Shown: positions 1-9,250 of the stretch, piece by piece
How positions within the stretch are numbered: position 1 is the first letter of the stretch
Layout: the number at the start of each line of letters is the position of its first letter
Assembly (NCBI RefSeq): GCF_015143595.1
Contig: NZ_WYEU01000001.1
Coordinates: forward strand, 310,001-374,000
Origin: Sneathiella sp. P13V-1
GTDB taxonomy: Bacteria; Pseudomonadota; Alphaproteobacteria; Sneathiellales; Sneathiellaceae
Direction: 5' to 3'
DNA length: 64,000 nt
The notes under the pieces: generated by a model
The model's input: only the letters and a program-made list of their open reading frames with translations
Told to the model about the DNA's origin: nothing
The model's database searches: none
Position numbers and translations under genes: made by a program

Positions 1-1500
1 AACCGGAATTTCACCTGCATAGGCGTCAGGCCGCCCAACCGCAGCGGCCAATTGAACAGACGGATGCTGATGCAGGCATTCCTCAATCATGCTGGGTTCA
101 ATATTATGACCTCCCCGAATAATCAGATCTTTTGCACGGCCTGACAGCCAGAAATATCCGTCCTTATCGATATAGCCCAAATCACCCGTGTCCAGCCACC
201 CATCCCCAACAAACAGTTTTTCATTAAACTGTTCCTGAATATAACCGCGAATGGCGTTAGGCCCTTTGATACAGATATGCCCTGCTTCTCCGATATCACA
301 GTCCCCGTAATACGCCCCGTCTTCATCCACCCGTTTTACAGCGACCTGCTGATAGGGATAACGAATACCGATGGATCCCACAGGGCGCGGTCCATTTGCC
401 GGATTACAAAGAGAGACAGACGTCCCTTCGGTGAGACCATACCCTTCCAGAATGGAAATTCCCGTCACGCTTTCAAACTTACGAATGACCTCCTGAGGCA
501 TGGGTGCCGCTCCGCAGATACCAAACTTCAAAGACGATACATCCACCCCATTTAGCGGGACATTCAGAAGAGCCGAATAAATTGTAGGCACTGCTGAGAA
601 ATGGGTCACCTTATGGGTATCCACAATTTTCCAGAAATTAGGGATCAATTGCGGTGTTCTGAAGCCTGCAACACCGGCAAACAAGACCGTTGCCCCCGCC
701 TTAAAGCCAGCCAAGGAACTTACCAGCACCGCGTTTACGTGGAACAGAGGAAGTCCAACAAGAACAACACTGTCGCTGTCATATCCCGCGGTATATTGGG
801 TTGCCCATGCTTCATAGACTTCACCGCGGAAAGAATGTTGTGCCACTTTTGGCGATCCCGTAGTGCCACCTGTATGGAAGTAGGCGCAGACATCATCCTG
901 ATCAAACTGTCGATCGAAGTTGAGTTTATCTGACGGGTGCTTTGCCAATTCTTCTTCAAACGACAAAATCTTGTTGCCTGGATCTGCACTTCCCCCAACC
1001 TGAAACACAAGCTCAAGTTCTGGCATCTGTTCGATCACTTCGGCGGTTTTCTCCCAGATATCGGAACCTGCCATCGGTCCCAAGGCGACCAGCATCTTGG
1101 ATCCGGTCGCCCGCAAAATTTCGACAATCTGCTCTGCCCGAAGCAGTGTATTGACGGCGCTTACGATCCCTGCCGTCTGTCCGCCCCATATGGCATACTG
1201 CGCTTCCGGCACATTAGGAAGAAGGTAGGTAACCGCTTCGTCTTCTTTAAGCCCATGAGCACGAAACATGTTGGCCGTTTGCGTTACTTTGTCCAAAAGT
1301 TCCTGGTACGTAATATCAACCGCTGCTTCGCTCACCTCACAGGTCGGCAAGAACCGGACAGCAACTTTGTCAGGATTGGCTTTCGCAGCATTCACTAGAA
1401 TATCGTATGTGCTAACTTCATCAAACCGCTCCGATAATGGCGTTTTTTCGATTTCCTCGATATCTTTTACAGAACGGATTTTTCCCTTCAGATCGGCCAT
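1..1500 (-). CDS. Acyl-CoA synthetase (AMP-binding), C-terminus cut by window edge
   Basis: Adenylate-forming ligase that activates a carboxylic acid with ATP and transfers it to CoA. The 500 codons visible start at ATG 1500 and run off the left edge without a stop. Seen in the translation: the AMP-binding P-loop TGGTTGSPK near residue 210, the GYGLTEGT motif near 352, and TGDLGY followed by GRAKDLIIRGGHNIEP near 438-466, so nearly the whole catalytic core is present and only the small C-terminal domain is missing. It is a stand-alone enzyme in the FadD / fatty-acyl or aryl-CoA synthetase group; the substrate cannot be told from sequence. The gene lies just downstream of the coiled-coil gene on the same strand (about 56 bp gap). 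An alpha-methylacyl-CoA racemase further upstream suggests lipid or sterol side-chain catabolism (inference). Confidence 0.9.
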   Translation of the reverse strand, partial: MADLKGKIRSVKDIEEIEKTPLSERFDEVSTYDILVNAAKANPDKVAVRFLPTCEVSEAAVDITYQELLDKVTQTANMFRAHGLKEDEAVTYLLPNVPEAQYAIWGGQTAGIVSAVNTLLRAEQIVEILRATGSKMLVALGPMAGSDIWEKTAEVIEQMPELELVFQVGGSADPGNKILSFEEELAKHPSDKLNFDRQFDQDDVCAYFHTGGTTGSPKVAQHSFRGEVYEAWATQYTAGYDSDSVVLVGLPLFHVNAVLVSSLAGFKAGATVLFAGVAGFRTPQLIPNFWKIVDTHKVTHFSAVPTIYSALLNVPLNGVDVSSLKFGICGAAPMPQEVIRKFESVTGISILEGYGLTEGTSVSLCNPANGPRPVGSIGIRYPYQQVAVKRVDEDGAYYGDCDIGEAGHICIKGPNAIRGYIQEQFNEKLFVGDGWLDTGDLGYIDKDGYFWLSGRAKDLIIRGGHNIEPSMIEECLHQHPSVQLAAAVGRPDAYAGEIPV

Positions 1501-1556
1501 CTGACGACACTCCTACTTATTATTCTTATTTGTAACTTTGTTTTTTATTCTCTGGT

Positions 1557-4500
1557 TCAGTGCACGGATCCCAACGCGTCATTGAGCATAAAATAGACTT
1601 TCCCCAGATCTGAGCTGGCATATGTCTCCGCGAGCAGATCGGAAAATTCAGAATTTTCTGCTTCCTGCAACAGCTGTTCAAACGCTGCACGATATTGATC
1701 TACATATCGCCTGAAATCACCCTGTTCCTTGTATAGGTGTTGTATCCGCTCTTCGTCTCTGTTTTTGATCAAGCGTCTTGTGAAAATACTTTTTTCACCC
1801 TTACGGTACCGGTTCCAAAGCTCATCCGGCAGCGTATTATCAATGGAGCGGGCAATATCAATCGACATGGAATGCATACTGTCCATGATGAGGGCAGACG
1901 CCTTTCGCATCGCATCTCCTGTTTTTTCCCGGCGATCACTCTCGATATATTCCAGCTGACGACGGACAACTTCTGAGGCTGTTTTAAGACGATCCGCTTG
2001 TTGCTGGAATTTAAGGGACGTCACCAGTGCTTCCTCTGACGCACTGGTGGACGCCTCCCGCAGGTTCCTGCTTTCTTCACTCAGCATGCTGGACGTTTCC
2101 TGCAACGAGTTTTCAACCTGCTTAGCTGTAACCTCGATACGTTGGCGTTGTTGTTCAAACTGATCCAGTAGCCCTTCTGTTTCTTCACGGGCGCGACCTG
2201 TGAATTTCAGCAGGTCCGACGCGCGTTCTTCGAAAATGGTTGCCGCTTCGCTTCCCATTTCCGTTGCCTGACGGCCTGCATCTCCCACTTGCTCGGTGAC
2301 CCGCGTCATATCCAATTCAAATCGCTTTCGGGTCTGATCAATTTCCTTGCGGTGCCGCATCAAGGCCTGATCCGCCTGTTGCAAACCTGACAGCATCAAC
2401 TCGCTTGCCTTGGCAAGTTCAACCGTCTTACGGCGAAACCCTTCACCCACAATATTGGCCTGCCCGGCGGATTTATGCAGAAGGCGCGTACGATCTTCCA
2501 AAGAAGTCCGAATATAGTCCGCACGATCCGCCAATTGCCTCGCAATCTCAGTTAAGGCAGCCGTTTCCTTGCCGATCACCTGCTCCATATCTACACTGCT
2601 CTGTTTTGCTTTTTCGGAAAGCTCTGCCAGTTTTTCAAATTGCGCATTCGCCAAATCACTAGCGGTGGCCAAACGCTCTACATTTCCAGCTGTCGTCTCT
2701 GAAAGGCTGGAGGCTTGCTCATTTGCGGTGTTTGCCGCTTTCGCAAGACTATCAAGATGTTCCCGTGCCTGATCCCCCATGGCCCGCAGCTCACCTGATG
2801 CTTTTTCCGCCATGCGCGCAAGCTCTGCACTTTGCGAGCTTGCCGCTTCTCCCGATTGGCGGGCCTGCAATGTTGCACGCTCTGCGCTTGCCATCAGATC
2901 CTGATGTTGGCGCACCGCATCTTCGGCCGCCGCTTTCAGTTTCGCAGTTGAAACATCCGCGGTATTTCCAAGTTGCTGGTTTTGTTTTTCCAGATCTTCT
3001 GCGGCAGTCTTGATGTTTTTAGCGGCTTTTTCACCGTATAGTTCGATGCTTTCGCTCTCCCGGCGAATTTCTTCTCCGGCTTCCCTGATTTCACCCGCAA
3101 CCTTGTTGGTAGTGGAGGTAATAATATCCGCCTGCCTTTGAAAACCTGTCCCCAACTGGGTGATTTGATTACTGGTCTCCAGACTTGCCTGAGAGAGATT
3201 ATCAACATTTTCACCGAGCTTAACGGCAATTTCTTCGGTCAAACTATTCACATGGTTGGACGCCTGCTCCAGCGCGTTTAATTGCTTACGTAACGCGGCT
3301 TGCATTTCCTGCGCCCGGCCATAGGCCAGTTCCGCGCTTTGATCGAGGCGGTTCGCATGGCCTGCAAATTGCTCGCCCAAACTTCTGGAATCACGCAGTG
3401 CCTTATCACCAGATGCCGCGATCAACTTCTGCGCTTCATCCAGTAAATTTTCTACAGCTTTGATTTTGTCCTCGGCCTGATGCAGGCTACTTTCCATCAT
3501 CGCAGCCTCATCGGAGATTTTCTGGCTGGATGTGCCAAGACTTTCACTCAGCTCCTGCCCCAACGTAGAAAGACGAGAGGCTTCCGCTTCCAGTTGCGCA
3601 ATCGCGTTCATGGAGTCATTAGACGCATCCACTGCCTGTTGCCGAACGCGATCCTGTTTGCTTTCCAATTCGGTAAGAATGGTCTCAACCGCCTCTCGGG
3701 CAGAATATAAGCCGTCGCGCAGTCCGGAAAGGCGGCCGATGACCTCATCACCTGTACGCTTTGAATCCTCTCCGCCCTGACGCAGAGTTTCAGTGGCTTT
3801 CTCAATCTGGAAAATAATATCCCGGGATTGTTTCTCCAACTGATCCGCACGGGAGCGAAATTTCTCACCACCGATCTCAAGCTCGCTCAAGGTCTTGTCT
3901 CGCGCCTCTTCCATTTCATTCAGGCTGGCAAGCATGGATTTATTGCTGAGCTGCACCCTCTCTTCGGAGCGTTTCGCCATTCCTTCAATTGCCTGACCTG
4001 ATTTTTCAAGTTCCTGGACAAGATTTTGGCTGGCTGTTTCACTGTCGGTGATGGACGCTTGAAGCTGTTCAACCTGCTGCGTGATCGCGCTTTGAATTTT
4101 CTCGGACTTCTCAGCCGCCAAATCCAAGGACTTCTCAAACTGTTCGGTTTGCGTCAAAGCGAGATTATCAAGAGTTTCTCTCTGGCCTTCGGCTTTGGCC
4201 AACAGGTCAGCCAGCTCGGCAATCCGGCTTTGCAACTCGTCCCTCAACGCACTGTTCTGAGAAGATAATTCATCCATCAGATTTTCCGCTACGTCTTGCT
4301 GCTGGCTCAAAGCAGCCGTCGCAATTTCGATTCTCCTTGCCGCTTCTTCTGTTCGAACCTGAACTGCGCTGGCATGCTCTTCAAGGGTGCGGGTGAGGCT
4401 TGCCACACGTGCCTCCGCTTCCGGGCTTGGATACCCAAGCTCCCGCATCAACTGATCCAGCGCGGCACCTTTGTAGTAAGCTTCGTTGCTGCGGCGCGCA

Positions 4501-4796
4501 TAGGACACAAGTAACCAGAGAAAAGCAATCGGCGTGAAGGCCCCGGCAAACAAAGCCCCAAGTTCATGGGGGAGCAATTGCAGGATATTGCTGAGGCCTA
4601 CATTCTGATCCACATAGAAACCAACCGCGGCGAGCCAGAGAATTGTCACCAGAGAGACGGCGATGAGAAGCAGGACGTAAAATACACGTGTCTTGTGTGA
4701 AGCCGTTGCCTGCTCTGCAGCTCCCAAAATCAGCGGACTGTCATCTTTGAGAGTTTCCCCCTCAAGCGTTTCCAATCCGTTTTGTTTCCCAGTCAT
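1557..4796 (-). CDS. Large two-TM membrane-anchored coiled-coil protein
   Basis: No function can be assigned from a named domain. The 1079-residue protein has a short cytoplasmic N-terminus, two hydrophobic helices at about residues 38-60 and 80-98, then some 850 residues of almost unbroken coiled coil rich in Ala, Glu, Gln, Ser and Lys with MCP- or apolipoprotein-like heptads. It ends in a conserved-looking 110-residue tail (Asp-Glu-Leu-Trp-Asn-Arg-Tyr region, then a YASSDLGKVYFML stretch). This order, two TM helices followed by a long cytosolic coiled coil, resembles the Caulobacter polarity factor TipN, but that is an architectural comparison, not demonstrated homology. There is no methyl-accepting hairpin tip, so it is unlikely to be a chemoreceptor. 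ATG at 4796. It shares direction with the acyl-CoA synthetase and may be co-transcribed with it. Confidence 0.8.
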   Translation of the reverse strand: MTGKQNGLETLEGETLKDDSPLILGAAEQATASHKTRVFYVLLLIAVSLVTILWLAAVGFYVDQNVGLSNILQLLPHELGALFAGAFTPIAFLWLLVSYARRSNEAYYKGAALDQLMRELGYPSPEAEARVASLTRTLEEHASAVQVRTEEAARRIEIATAALSQQQDVAENLMDELSSQNSALRDELQSRIAELADLLAKAEGQRETLDNLALTQTEQFEKSLDLAAEKSEKIQSAITQQVEQLQASITDSETASQNLVQELEKSGQAIEGMAKRSEERVQLSNKSMLASLNEMEEARDKTLSELEIGGEKFRSRADQLEKQSRDIIFQIEKATETLRQGGEDSKRTGDEVIGRLSGLRDGLYSAREAVETILTELESKQDRVRQQAVDASNDSMNAIAQLEAEASRLSTLGQELSESLGTSSQKISDEAAMMESSLHQAEDKIKAVENLLDEAQKLIAASGDKALRDSRSLGEQFAGHANRLDQSAELAYGRAQEMQAALRKQLNALEQASNHVNSLTEEIAVKLGENVDNLSQASLETSNQITQLGTGFQRQADIITSTTNKVAGEIREAGEEIRRESESIELYGEKAAKNIKTAAEDLEKQNQQLGNTADVSTAKLKAAAEDAVRQHQDLMASAERATLQARQSGEAASSQSAELARMAEKASGELRAMGDQAREHLDSLAKAANTANEQASSLSETTAGNVERLATASDLANAQFEKLAELSEKAKQSSVDMEQVIGKETAALTEIARQLADRADYIRTSLEDRTRLLHKSAGQANIVGEGFRRKTVELAKASELMLSGLQQADQALMRHRKEIDQTRKRFELDMTRVTEQVGDAGRQATEMGSEAATIFEERASDLLKFTGRAREETEGLLDQFEQQRQRIEVTAKQVENSLQETSSMLSEESRNLREASTSASEEALVTSLKFQQQADRLKTASEVVRRQLEYIESDRREKTGDAMRKASALIMDSMHSMSIDIARSIDNTLPDELWNRYRKGEKSIFTRRLIKNRDEERIQHLYKEQGDFRRYVDQYRAAFEQLLQEAENSEFSDLLAETYASSDLGKVYFMLNDALGSVH

Positions 4797-4875
4797 TTAG
4801 CCGCTCCCTGTTATCCTGATTAGGTTCCTGCAAATTGAAAGCGGCGTCAAGTCTCCCCTGTGACGGCAAGGCAAT

Positions 4876-4902
4876 AAAAAAGGCCGGAATTACCGGCCTT
4901 TT
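4876..4902 (-). terminator. Rho-independent terminator of the racemase gene
   Basis: An 8-bp perfect stem (AAGGCCGG / CCGGCCTT) with a 5-nt loop is followed on the minus strand by a run of T. It sits 15 bp past the stop of the racemase gene, and separates it from the coiled-coil gene. Confidence 0.85.
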
Positions 4903-4916
4903 AGTCGATTTTTATC

Positions 4917-6059
4917 TTATTTAATGATGCCTTGCTCTTTCAAACCGCTTATGCGGTCACTTGCAACCCCCCAGTCAGTGAGCGCTTCTTCTGTATGCTC
5001 ACCTTTCTTTAAAGGTGGACGCTGAATTTCAGAAGGAGTTCGAGAGAATTTCGGTGCAGGCCCAGGCTGTTTCACCCCACCTACCTCTACAAAACTGCCG
5101 CGCGCAACGTTATGCGGATGCTCCATGGCTTCTTCCATGGAAAGAACCGGCGCAAAACAGATATCTGTGCCTTCCATGATCTCACACCACTCAGCACGGG
5201 TTTTGGTTTTAAAGATATCGGCAAACTTGTCTTTCAGTTCTGCCCATTTGGTCGCATCCATCTGATGCGGCAACTCTTCGTTCTCAAGTCCCATTTTCTC
5301 CAGCAAGAGCTTGTAGAATTTGGCCTCGATAGAACCGATGGTCACATATTCACCGTCGCTGGTCTCATAGACGCCATAGAAATGAGCACCCCCATCAAGC
5401 AGGTTCTGTCCGCGTTTATCTGACCAGAAGCCGGACGCAGAAAGACCGTAGAACATAGTGATAAGGCTTGCCGCTCCTTCCACCATGGAAACGTCAACAA
5501 CCTGCCCTTTACCGGAAGCACGTGCTTCCAGAATAGCAGCCAACATACCCATCGCCAGATACAAGGCACCGCCGCCAAAATCACCGACAAGATTTAGTGG
5601 TGGAACAGGCGCACCATTTGCCGGGCCAATTGCGTGAAGCGCCCCGGACAAGGCAATATAGTTAAGGTCATGCCCAGCAGCATGCGCCATCGGACCATCC
5701 TGCCCCCAACCCGTCATACGGCCATATGCGAGTTTCGGGTTTCGTTCCAATGCCACGTCAGGACCCAGTCCTAAACGCTCCATCACGCCAGGGCGAAATC
5801 CCTCAATAAGGCCATCCGCCCCTTCGATAAGCTCAAGGATAAGCTCACGCCCTTCTTCTGTTTTTGTGTCCACAGCGATAGAGCGACGCCCCCGCATCAT
5901 CAGATCGTATTTTTCACCTTTATTGACCCCTAGCCCTGGATCGACAAGGCGATCTACACGGATAACATCGGCCCCCATATCAGCGAGAAGCATTGCACAC
6001 ATTGGTCCCGGGCCAATGCCCCCCATTTCGACGATTTTAACCCCTTTTAGCGGTCCCAT
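4917..6059 (-). CDS. Alpha-methylacyl-CoA racemase (CoA-transferase family III)
   Basis: Family III CoA-transferase fold protein of 380 residues. AMACR enzymes interconvert (2R)- and (2S)-2-methylacyl-CoA so that branched chains can enter beta-oxidation. Supporting features are the N-terminal [19 protein letters not shown] stretch typical of racemases, the HDLNY segment (the His that pairs with Asp in the mycobacterial MCR active site) around residue 125, a GDFGGGAL Asp around 155, and a [15 protein letters not shown] segment near 187. Formyl-CoA or other CoA-transferases share the fold, but the HDxNY and GDFGGGA pair favours racemase. The ATG at 6059 has an AAGGAA ribosome site. It ends in a strong terminator. 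Confidence 0.88.
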   Translation of the reverse strand: MGPLKGVKIVEMGGIGPGPMCAMLLADMGADVIRVDRLVDPGLGVNKGEKYDLMMRGRRSIAVDTKTEEGRELILELIEGADGLIEGFRPGVMERLGLGPDVALERNPKLAYGRMTGWGQDGPMAHAAGHDLNYIALSGALHAIGPANGAPVPPLNLVGDFGGGALYLAMGMLAAILEARASGKGQVVDVSMVEGAASLITMFYGLSASGFWSDKRGQNLLDGGAHFYGVYETSDGEYVTIGSIEAKFYKLLLEKMGLENEELPHQMDATKWAELKDKFADIFKTKTRAEWCEIMEGTDICFAPVLSMEEAMEHPHNVARGSFVEVGGVKQPGPAPKFSRTPSEIQRPPLKKGEHTEEALTDWGVASDRISGLKEQGIIK

Positions 6060-6254
6060 TATTCTTCCTTTCTTAATTTAAGACGCTAGCTAACTAATTT
6101 TCATGGTAACTCGAAAAACCCTTCGAAGCTATCATTCAATTTCGCACCTAACGACCGTTTGAAAGGGAGACTACTCGACTATTAAATATTTGCAAGCCTC
6201 ACGAAAACATCGTTATATCCGTATATCAGCTGATCCAATATAAAAGGGACAATT

Positions 6255-7076
6255 ATGGGTAAGGTCATTGGGGGCGCCATCGCGCTAGTTGCCATCATTC
6301 TGGCAGTCATTGTTGGGGTATTTTACTTCAATCTGGACAAAATCATTATCGCTGCTGTTGAAAAATACGGTTCCGAAGTTACGAAAAGCGACGTTAAACT
6401 TGCTGAAGTTGACTTGGATCCGACATCCGGCAGCGGCGGCCTTCGAGGCCTGACTGTGGGCAACCCCTCAGGATTTAAGGAGCCAAGTGCCTTTGATCTT
6501 GGCGGCATTTCCTTGAAAGTTAATGTTGCTGGTTCCAGCGAAGAACTCATCCATATCGAGGAAATCATCGTTTCCTCCCCTCAAATCACCTATGAGGTGA
6601 ATGAAAATGGGAACAATCTGGATGTTCTTAAAAAGAATATCGACGATTTCATCAAAGCGCAGGGCGGGGAATCAAAAGATAGCAGCAGCTCCAGTTCCGA
6701 CGGTGAAGAGGGACCAAAACTCATTATTGATCGTCTATCCATTACAGGCGGCAAGGTCACCGTCAGTGCACCGATTACAATGAACCAGAAGATCGAAGGT
6801 AATCTTCCTGACATTAACCTGAAAGATATTGGCAAAGACAGCGGAGGTGCTGACCCCGCTGAAGTTGCCGCGCAGATCGCAGATTCCATTACGGAAGGTG
6901 CCCTTGGTGTTGTTTCCGGTTTGGGTATCGGCAAAACACTCGACAGTTTGAAAGAAGGCCTGTCAGGAGTAACGGGTGCTGTTGAAGGTGTGACTAAAAA
7001 TCTGCCAACAAGTGGCGGCGGTGCAACCAAAGCCGTGGAAGATGCGGCAGGTGGTATCAAGAAGCTGTTCGACTAA
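6255..7076 (+). CDS. AsmA-like envelope protein, single N-terminal TM
   Basis: 273 residues. One N-terminal hydrophobic helix (about 5-27) is followed by a periplasmic region resembling the start of AsmA/DUF748 proteins: beta-rich segments with the pattern IHIEEIIVSSPQITYEVN and a NNLDVLKKN motif, as in AsmA family repeats. A Ser-rich linker (about 142-150) and a Gly/Ala-rich tail follow. AsmA-type proteins are tied to outer-membrane lipid homeostasis; the exact role of this short member is unknown. A GGGAC site precedes the ATG by 4 bp. An MscS-type channel follows after 26 bp on the same strand, so the two probably form an envelope operon. Confidence 0.7.
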   Translation: MGKVIGGAIALVAIILAVIVGVFYFNLDKIIIAAVEKYGSEVTKSDVKLAEVDLDPTSGSGGLRGLTVGNPSGFKEPSAFDLGGISLKVNVAGSSEELIHIEEIIVSSPQITYEVNENGNNLDVLKKNIDDFIKAQGGESKDSSSSSSDGEEGPKLIIDRLSITGGKVTVSAPITMNQKIEGNLPDINLKDIGKDSGGADPAEVAAQIADSITEGALGVVSGLGIGKTLDSLKEGLSGVTGAVEGVTKNLPTSGGGATKAVEDAAGGIKKLFD

Positions 7077-7102
7077 AAAGTAATTGAGGGGGTCGGATCG
7101 AA

Positions 7103-7990
7103 ATGGAAAATCTTGAAAGCAATCTGGATACTGTTGCAAAACTTCTGGATTTAGCGATGGAATTTGCCGTCAAATACGGCTTTCAGATATTGGGTGCACT
7201 TGTCTTTTTCGCCTTTGGTTTTCTTGTGGCGAACTGGATTGGCAACCGGGTGGCCAAACTCGCCATTTCCAAAAATATTGATCCGACTCTTTCCCAATTC
7301 ATAGGCAGCACTTCCAAACTCATCTTGATTGTCATGCTGGTGATTATCACCCTTGGCAATTTTGGTATAAGCATCGCCCCGCTTATTGCCTTGGCAGGTG
7401 CTGTCTCTTTGGGCGCGACACTGGCCCTACAGGGACCCATGTCCAACTTCGGCGCCGGTATCGCCATTATTCTGACCCGCCCTTTCGTTGTTGGCAATGT
7501 GATCACGGTGCTGGGTGTTCATGGGATTGTCGATAAAGTTACCTTGGGCATGACATTTCTCACGGGTGAGGATGGAGAACAGATCGCCATTCCCAACAAG
7601 GAAATTGTCGGCCAAGTTATCGTGAACTCGCATGACACGCGTATTCTAGAACTGGATTTTGCGGTCCCGGAAGATGCAGACATCGACAAACTTATTCCTG
7701 CTATTCAGGGCATTCTCGATGACCACTCAGAAATTACAAAAGAACCAGCCCCTCAGGTGGGACTGCATGATTTCACATACGGCGGATTAGTCATTGGCTT
7801 CAGGGCCTGGATCCCGGGGCGGACCTATTTCAGCGTTCGTTACGAAGTAAATAAAAAGATCCGCGATCTTTTGAAGGCGCAAGAAATTCATTTATTTGCT
7901 CCGGAAGGGGTTGCCATGCCATTGCAACGTCGCACTGCGGGTACAATGACGCGCCCTGACATAGTTCCCCCAACCAAGCAAAACCCTTAA
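7103..7990 (+). CDS. MscS-family small-conductance mechanosensitive channel
   Basis: 295 residues, about the length of E. coli MscS. Three N-terminal membrane helices (roughly 20-42, 63-85, 90-115) lead into the Gly/Ala-rich pore helix TM3 (AGAVSLGATLALQGPMSNFG), then the beta domain with FVVGNVITVLGVHGIVDKV and the cytoplasmic vestibule with the IPNKEIVGQVIVN motif. MscS channels release solutes when turgor stretches the inner membrane. The gene follows the AsmA-like protein at 26 bp, with a GAGGGGG-type ribosome site. Its TAA stop overlaps the stop of the convergent kinase gene. Confidence 0.93.
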   Translation: MENLESNLDTVAKLLDLAMEFAVKYGFQILGALVFFAFGFLVANWIGNRVAKLAISKNIDPTLSQFIGSTSKLILIVMLVIITLGNFGISIAPLIALAGAVSLGATLALQGPMSNFGAGIAIILTRPFVVGNVITVLGVHGIVDKVTLGMTFLTGEDGEQIAIPNKEIVGQVIVNSHDTRILELDFAVPEDADIDKLIPAIQGILDDHSEITKEPAPQVGLHDFTYGGLVIGFRAWIPGRTYFSVRYEVNKKIRDLLKAQEIHLFAPEGVAMPLQRRTAGTMTRPDIVPPTKQNP

Positions 7991-8481
7991 TGCTGTTGCA
8001 ATGTGAAGCCTTCTTCCATGGAAGGGGCTTCAAAGTAGCTGGTCACACTCATAAACTCTTCAGGTGAGGTGAGTTTTGATCCAAACGGGCGCTCTTTGTT
8101 CCGCTTTTTAAGCTGCACCAGACATTCCGCATTGGAACGATCCAGAAAATGCAAAACATGGGGTACACCAGCTTCCCGGGCGAGGGTTTTGAACCACGCA
8201 CGTTGGGATTTGGTATTACCCGGAAAATCCATGACAACTGTCACACCGGATCTCAGCAGATCTTTGACATGCTCGGACAGGATCCGTTTTAGCCGGGAAG
8301 AACAGGTCAGGTAATCTTCAAAAGTATGGATTGTTTCAGGGAAGAGCCGCGCGAGCCACTGATCTTCACTAATGAGTACCGCATCCACATCATCCGCAAG
8401 CTTACGTGCAAGCGTAGATTTCCCTGCAGCCATTTTGCCGCAAAAGAAATGTAACGATGGTTCAGGATATTGGGTATTCAT
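7987..8481 (-). CDS. Small P-loop kinase / zeta-toxin-like AAA protein
   Basis: A 164-residue P-loop NTPase with a clear Walker A (GKMAAGKSTLARKL) at the N-terminus, a VVMDFPGN strand with Asp near residue 80, and an Arg-rich lid (KKRNKERPFGSK). This is the layout of small kinases that phosphorylate sugars, nucleosides or antibiotics, and of zeta-toxin-like ATPases; the substrate is not recognisable. I start it at ATG 8481 because GGAGAA lies 6 bp upstream; a further 14 in-frame codons upstream look non-coding. No antitoxin-like gene sits beside it, so a toxin role is unlikely. The 3' end overlaps the mscS stop by 4 bp on opposite strands. Confidence 0.75.
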   Translation of the reverse strand: MNTQYPEPSLHFFCGKMAAGKSTLARKLADDVDAVLISEDQWLARLFPETIHTFEDYLTCSSRLKRILSEHVKDLLRSGVTVVMDFPGNTKSQRAWFKTLAREAGVPHVLHFLDRSNAECLVQLKKRNKERPFGSKLTSPEEFMSVTSYFEAPSMEEGFTLQQH

Positions 8482-8717
8482 TGTTCTTCTCCATAAGGTT
8501 TTGTCCGGTACGGGGAAGAACACACATGCAATCCACCCCGGTAACGGGCGGATGCTTTATTCAGATACGACTAAAACTCCGCCATTATTTCCTTAATAAT
8601 GACGGCCACGAGTGCCACAGGTTTGATTGCGTAAGTTCTAGTCATGGGCAGGATGCTAGTAAGACATTTTCAGATTGTAAAGGGGGAAAATCCCACCCAT
8701 TGTAATTTTGTTGCCCT

Positions 8718-9179
8718 CTAGCTTTCCACCTGATGCGGTTTTCCCACACCTGTATCTAGGAAAGATTTCAAGCTATCGACAAGGAAATGATCCCAGCTGC
8801 GAGAGCAAACATCATAACAAACAAGCTGATCGTTTAATCCTTCATGATTGAATTTCACCAACGTTCCGGAAGGTTTGCTTTGCATTTTCCAATCCAGATG
8901 TGATCCCAACCAGTCCCGATCGATTTCGTCAGGATGGTCCAATAACAGAAGATGCGCTTCAGTACATTTCAACCTGACATGTTCAGGGGAAAGCTCTTCT
9001 GCTTCGAACACCCAATAGCTTTCTCCCCCAAAAGCGAACTTGGACTGATCTCCCACAGCTTGAAAAGAATGACTGGGTTCTGTCCACCAATTGCCATACC
9101 CAGTTGTGAGGCACTTAAATACCTCCTCTATGGGCGCGTCCGTAGAAAACTCGGTGTAATAATCACTTGTTGTCATCAT
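8718..9179 (-). CDS. SRPBCC / START-domain protein
   Basis: 153 residues with the pattern of an SRPBCC (Bet v1 / AHSA1-like) domain. It begins with the short beta strand YYTEFSTDAPIEEVFKCLT, then a TGYGNWWTEP loop, a W-V-F-E-A-E beta run, and ends in a long helix (SRSWDHFLVDSLKSFLDTG). These domains form a hydrophobic ligand cavity; no ligand can be named. A GAGGGGGAA site precedes the ATG. It lies between the Rieske oxygenase gene upstream and the kinase gene on the same strand. The roughly 235 bp between this gene's stop and the kinase start holds no other gene I can see. Confidence 0.75.
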   Translation of the reverse strand: MMTTSDYYTEFSTDAPIEEVFKCLTTGYGNWWTEPSHSFQAVGDQSKFAFGGESYWVFEAEELSPEHVRLKCTEAHLLLLDHPDEIDRDWLGSHLDWKMQSKPSGTLVKFNHEGLNDQLVCYDVCSRSWDHFLVDSLKSFLDTGVGKPHQVES

Positions 9180-9250
9180 TTCCCCCTCGATGTGAACGCG
9201 CCCTGCTCAATTACATGCTAATTGGCTCCCCCCAATTAAAAAGCAAGTGA

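Noticed and set aside
7987-8481. Zeta-type toxin of a toxin-antitoxin pair
   Set aside because: The P-loop kinase fold is compatible, but there is no small antitoxin gene beside it and no toxin-specific motif can be recognised.
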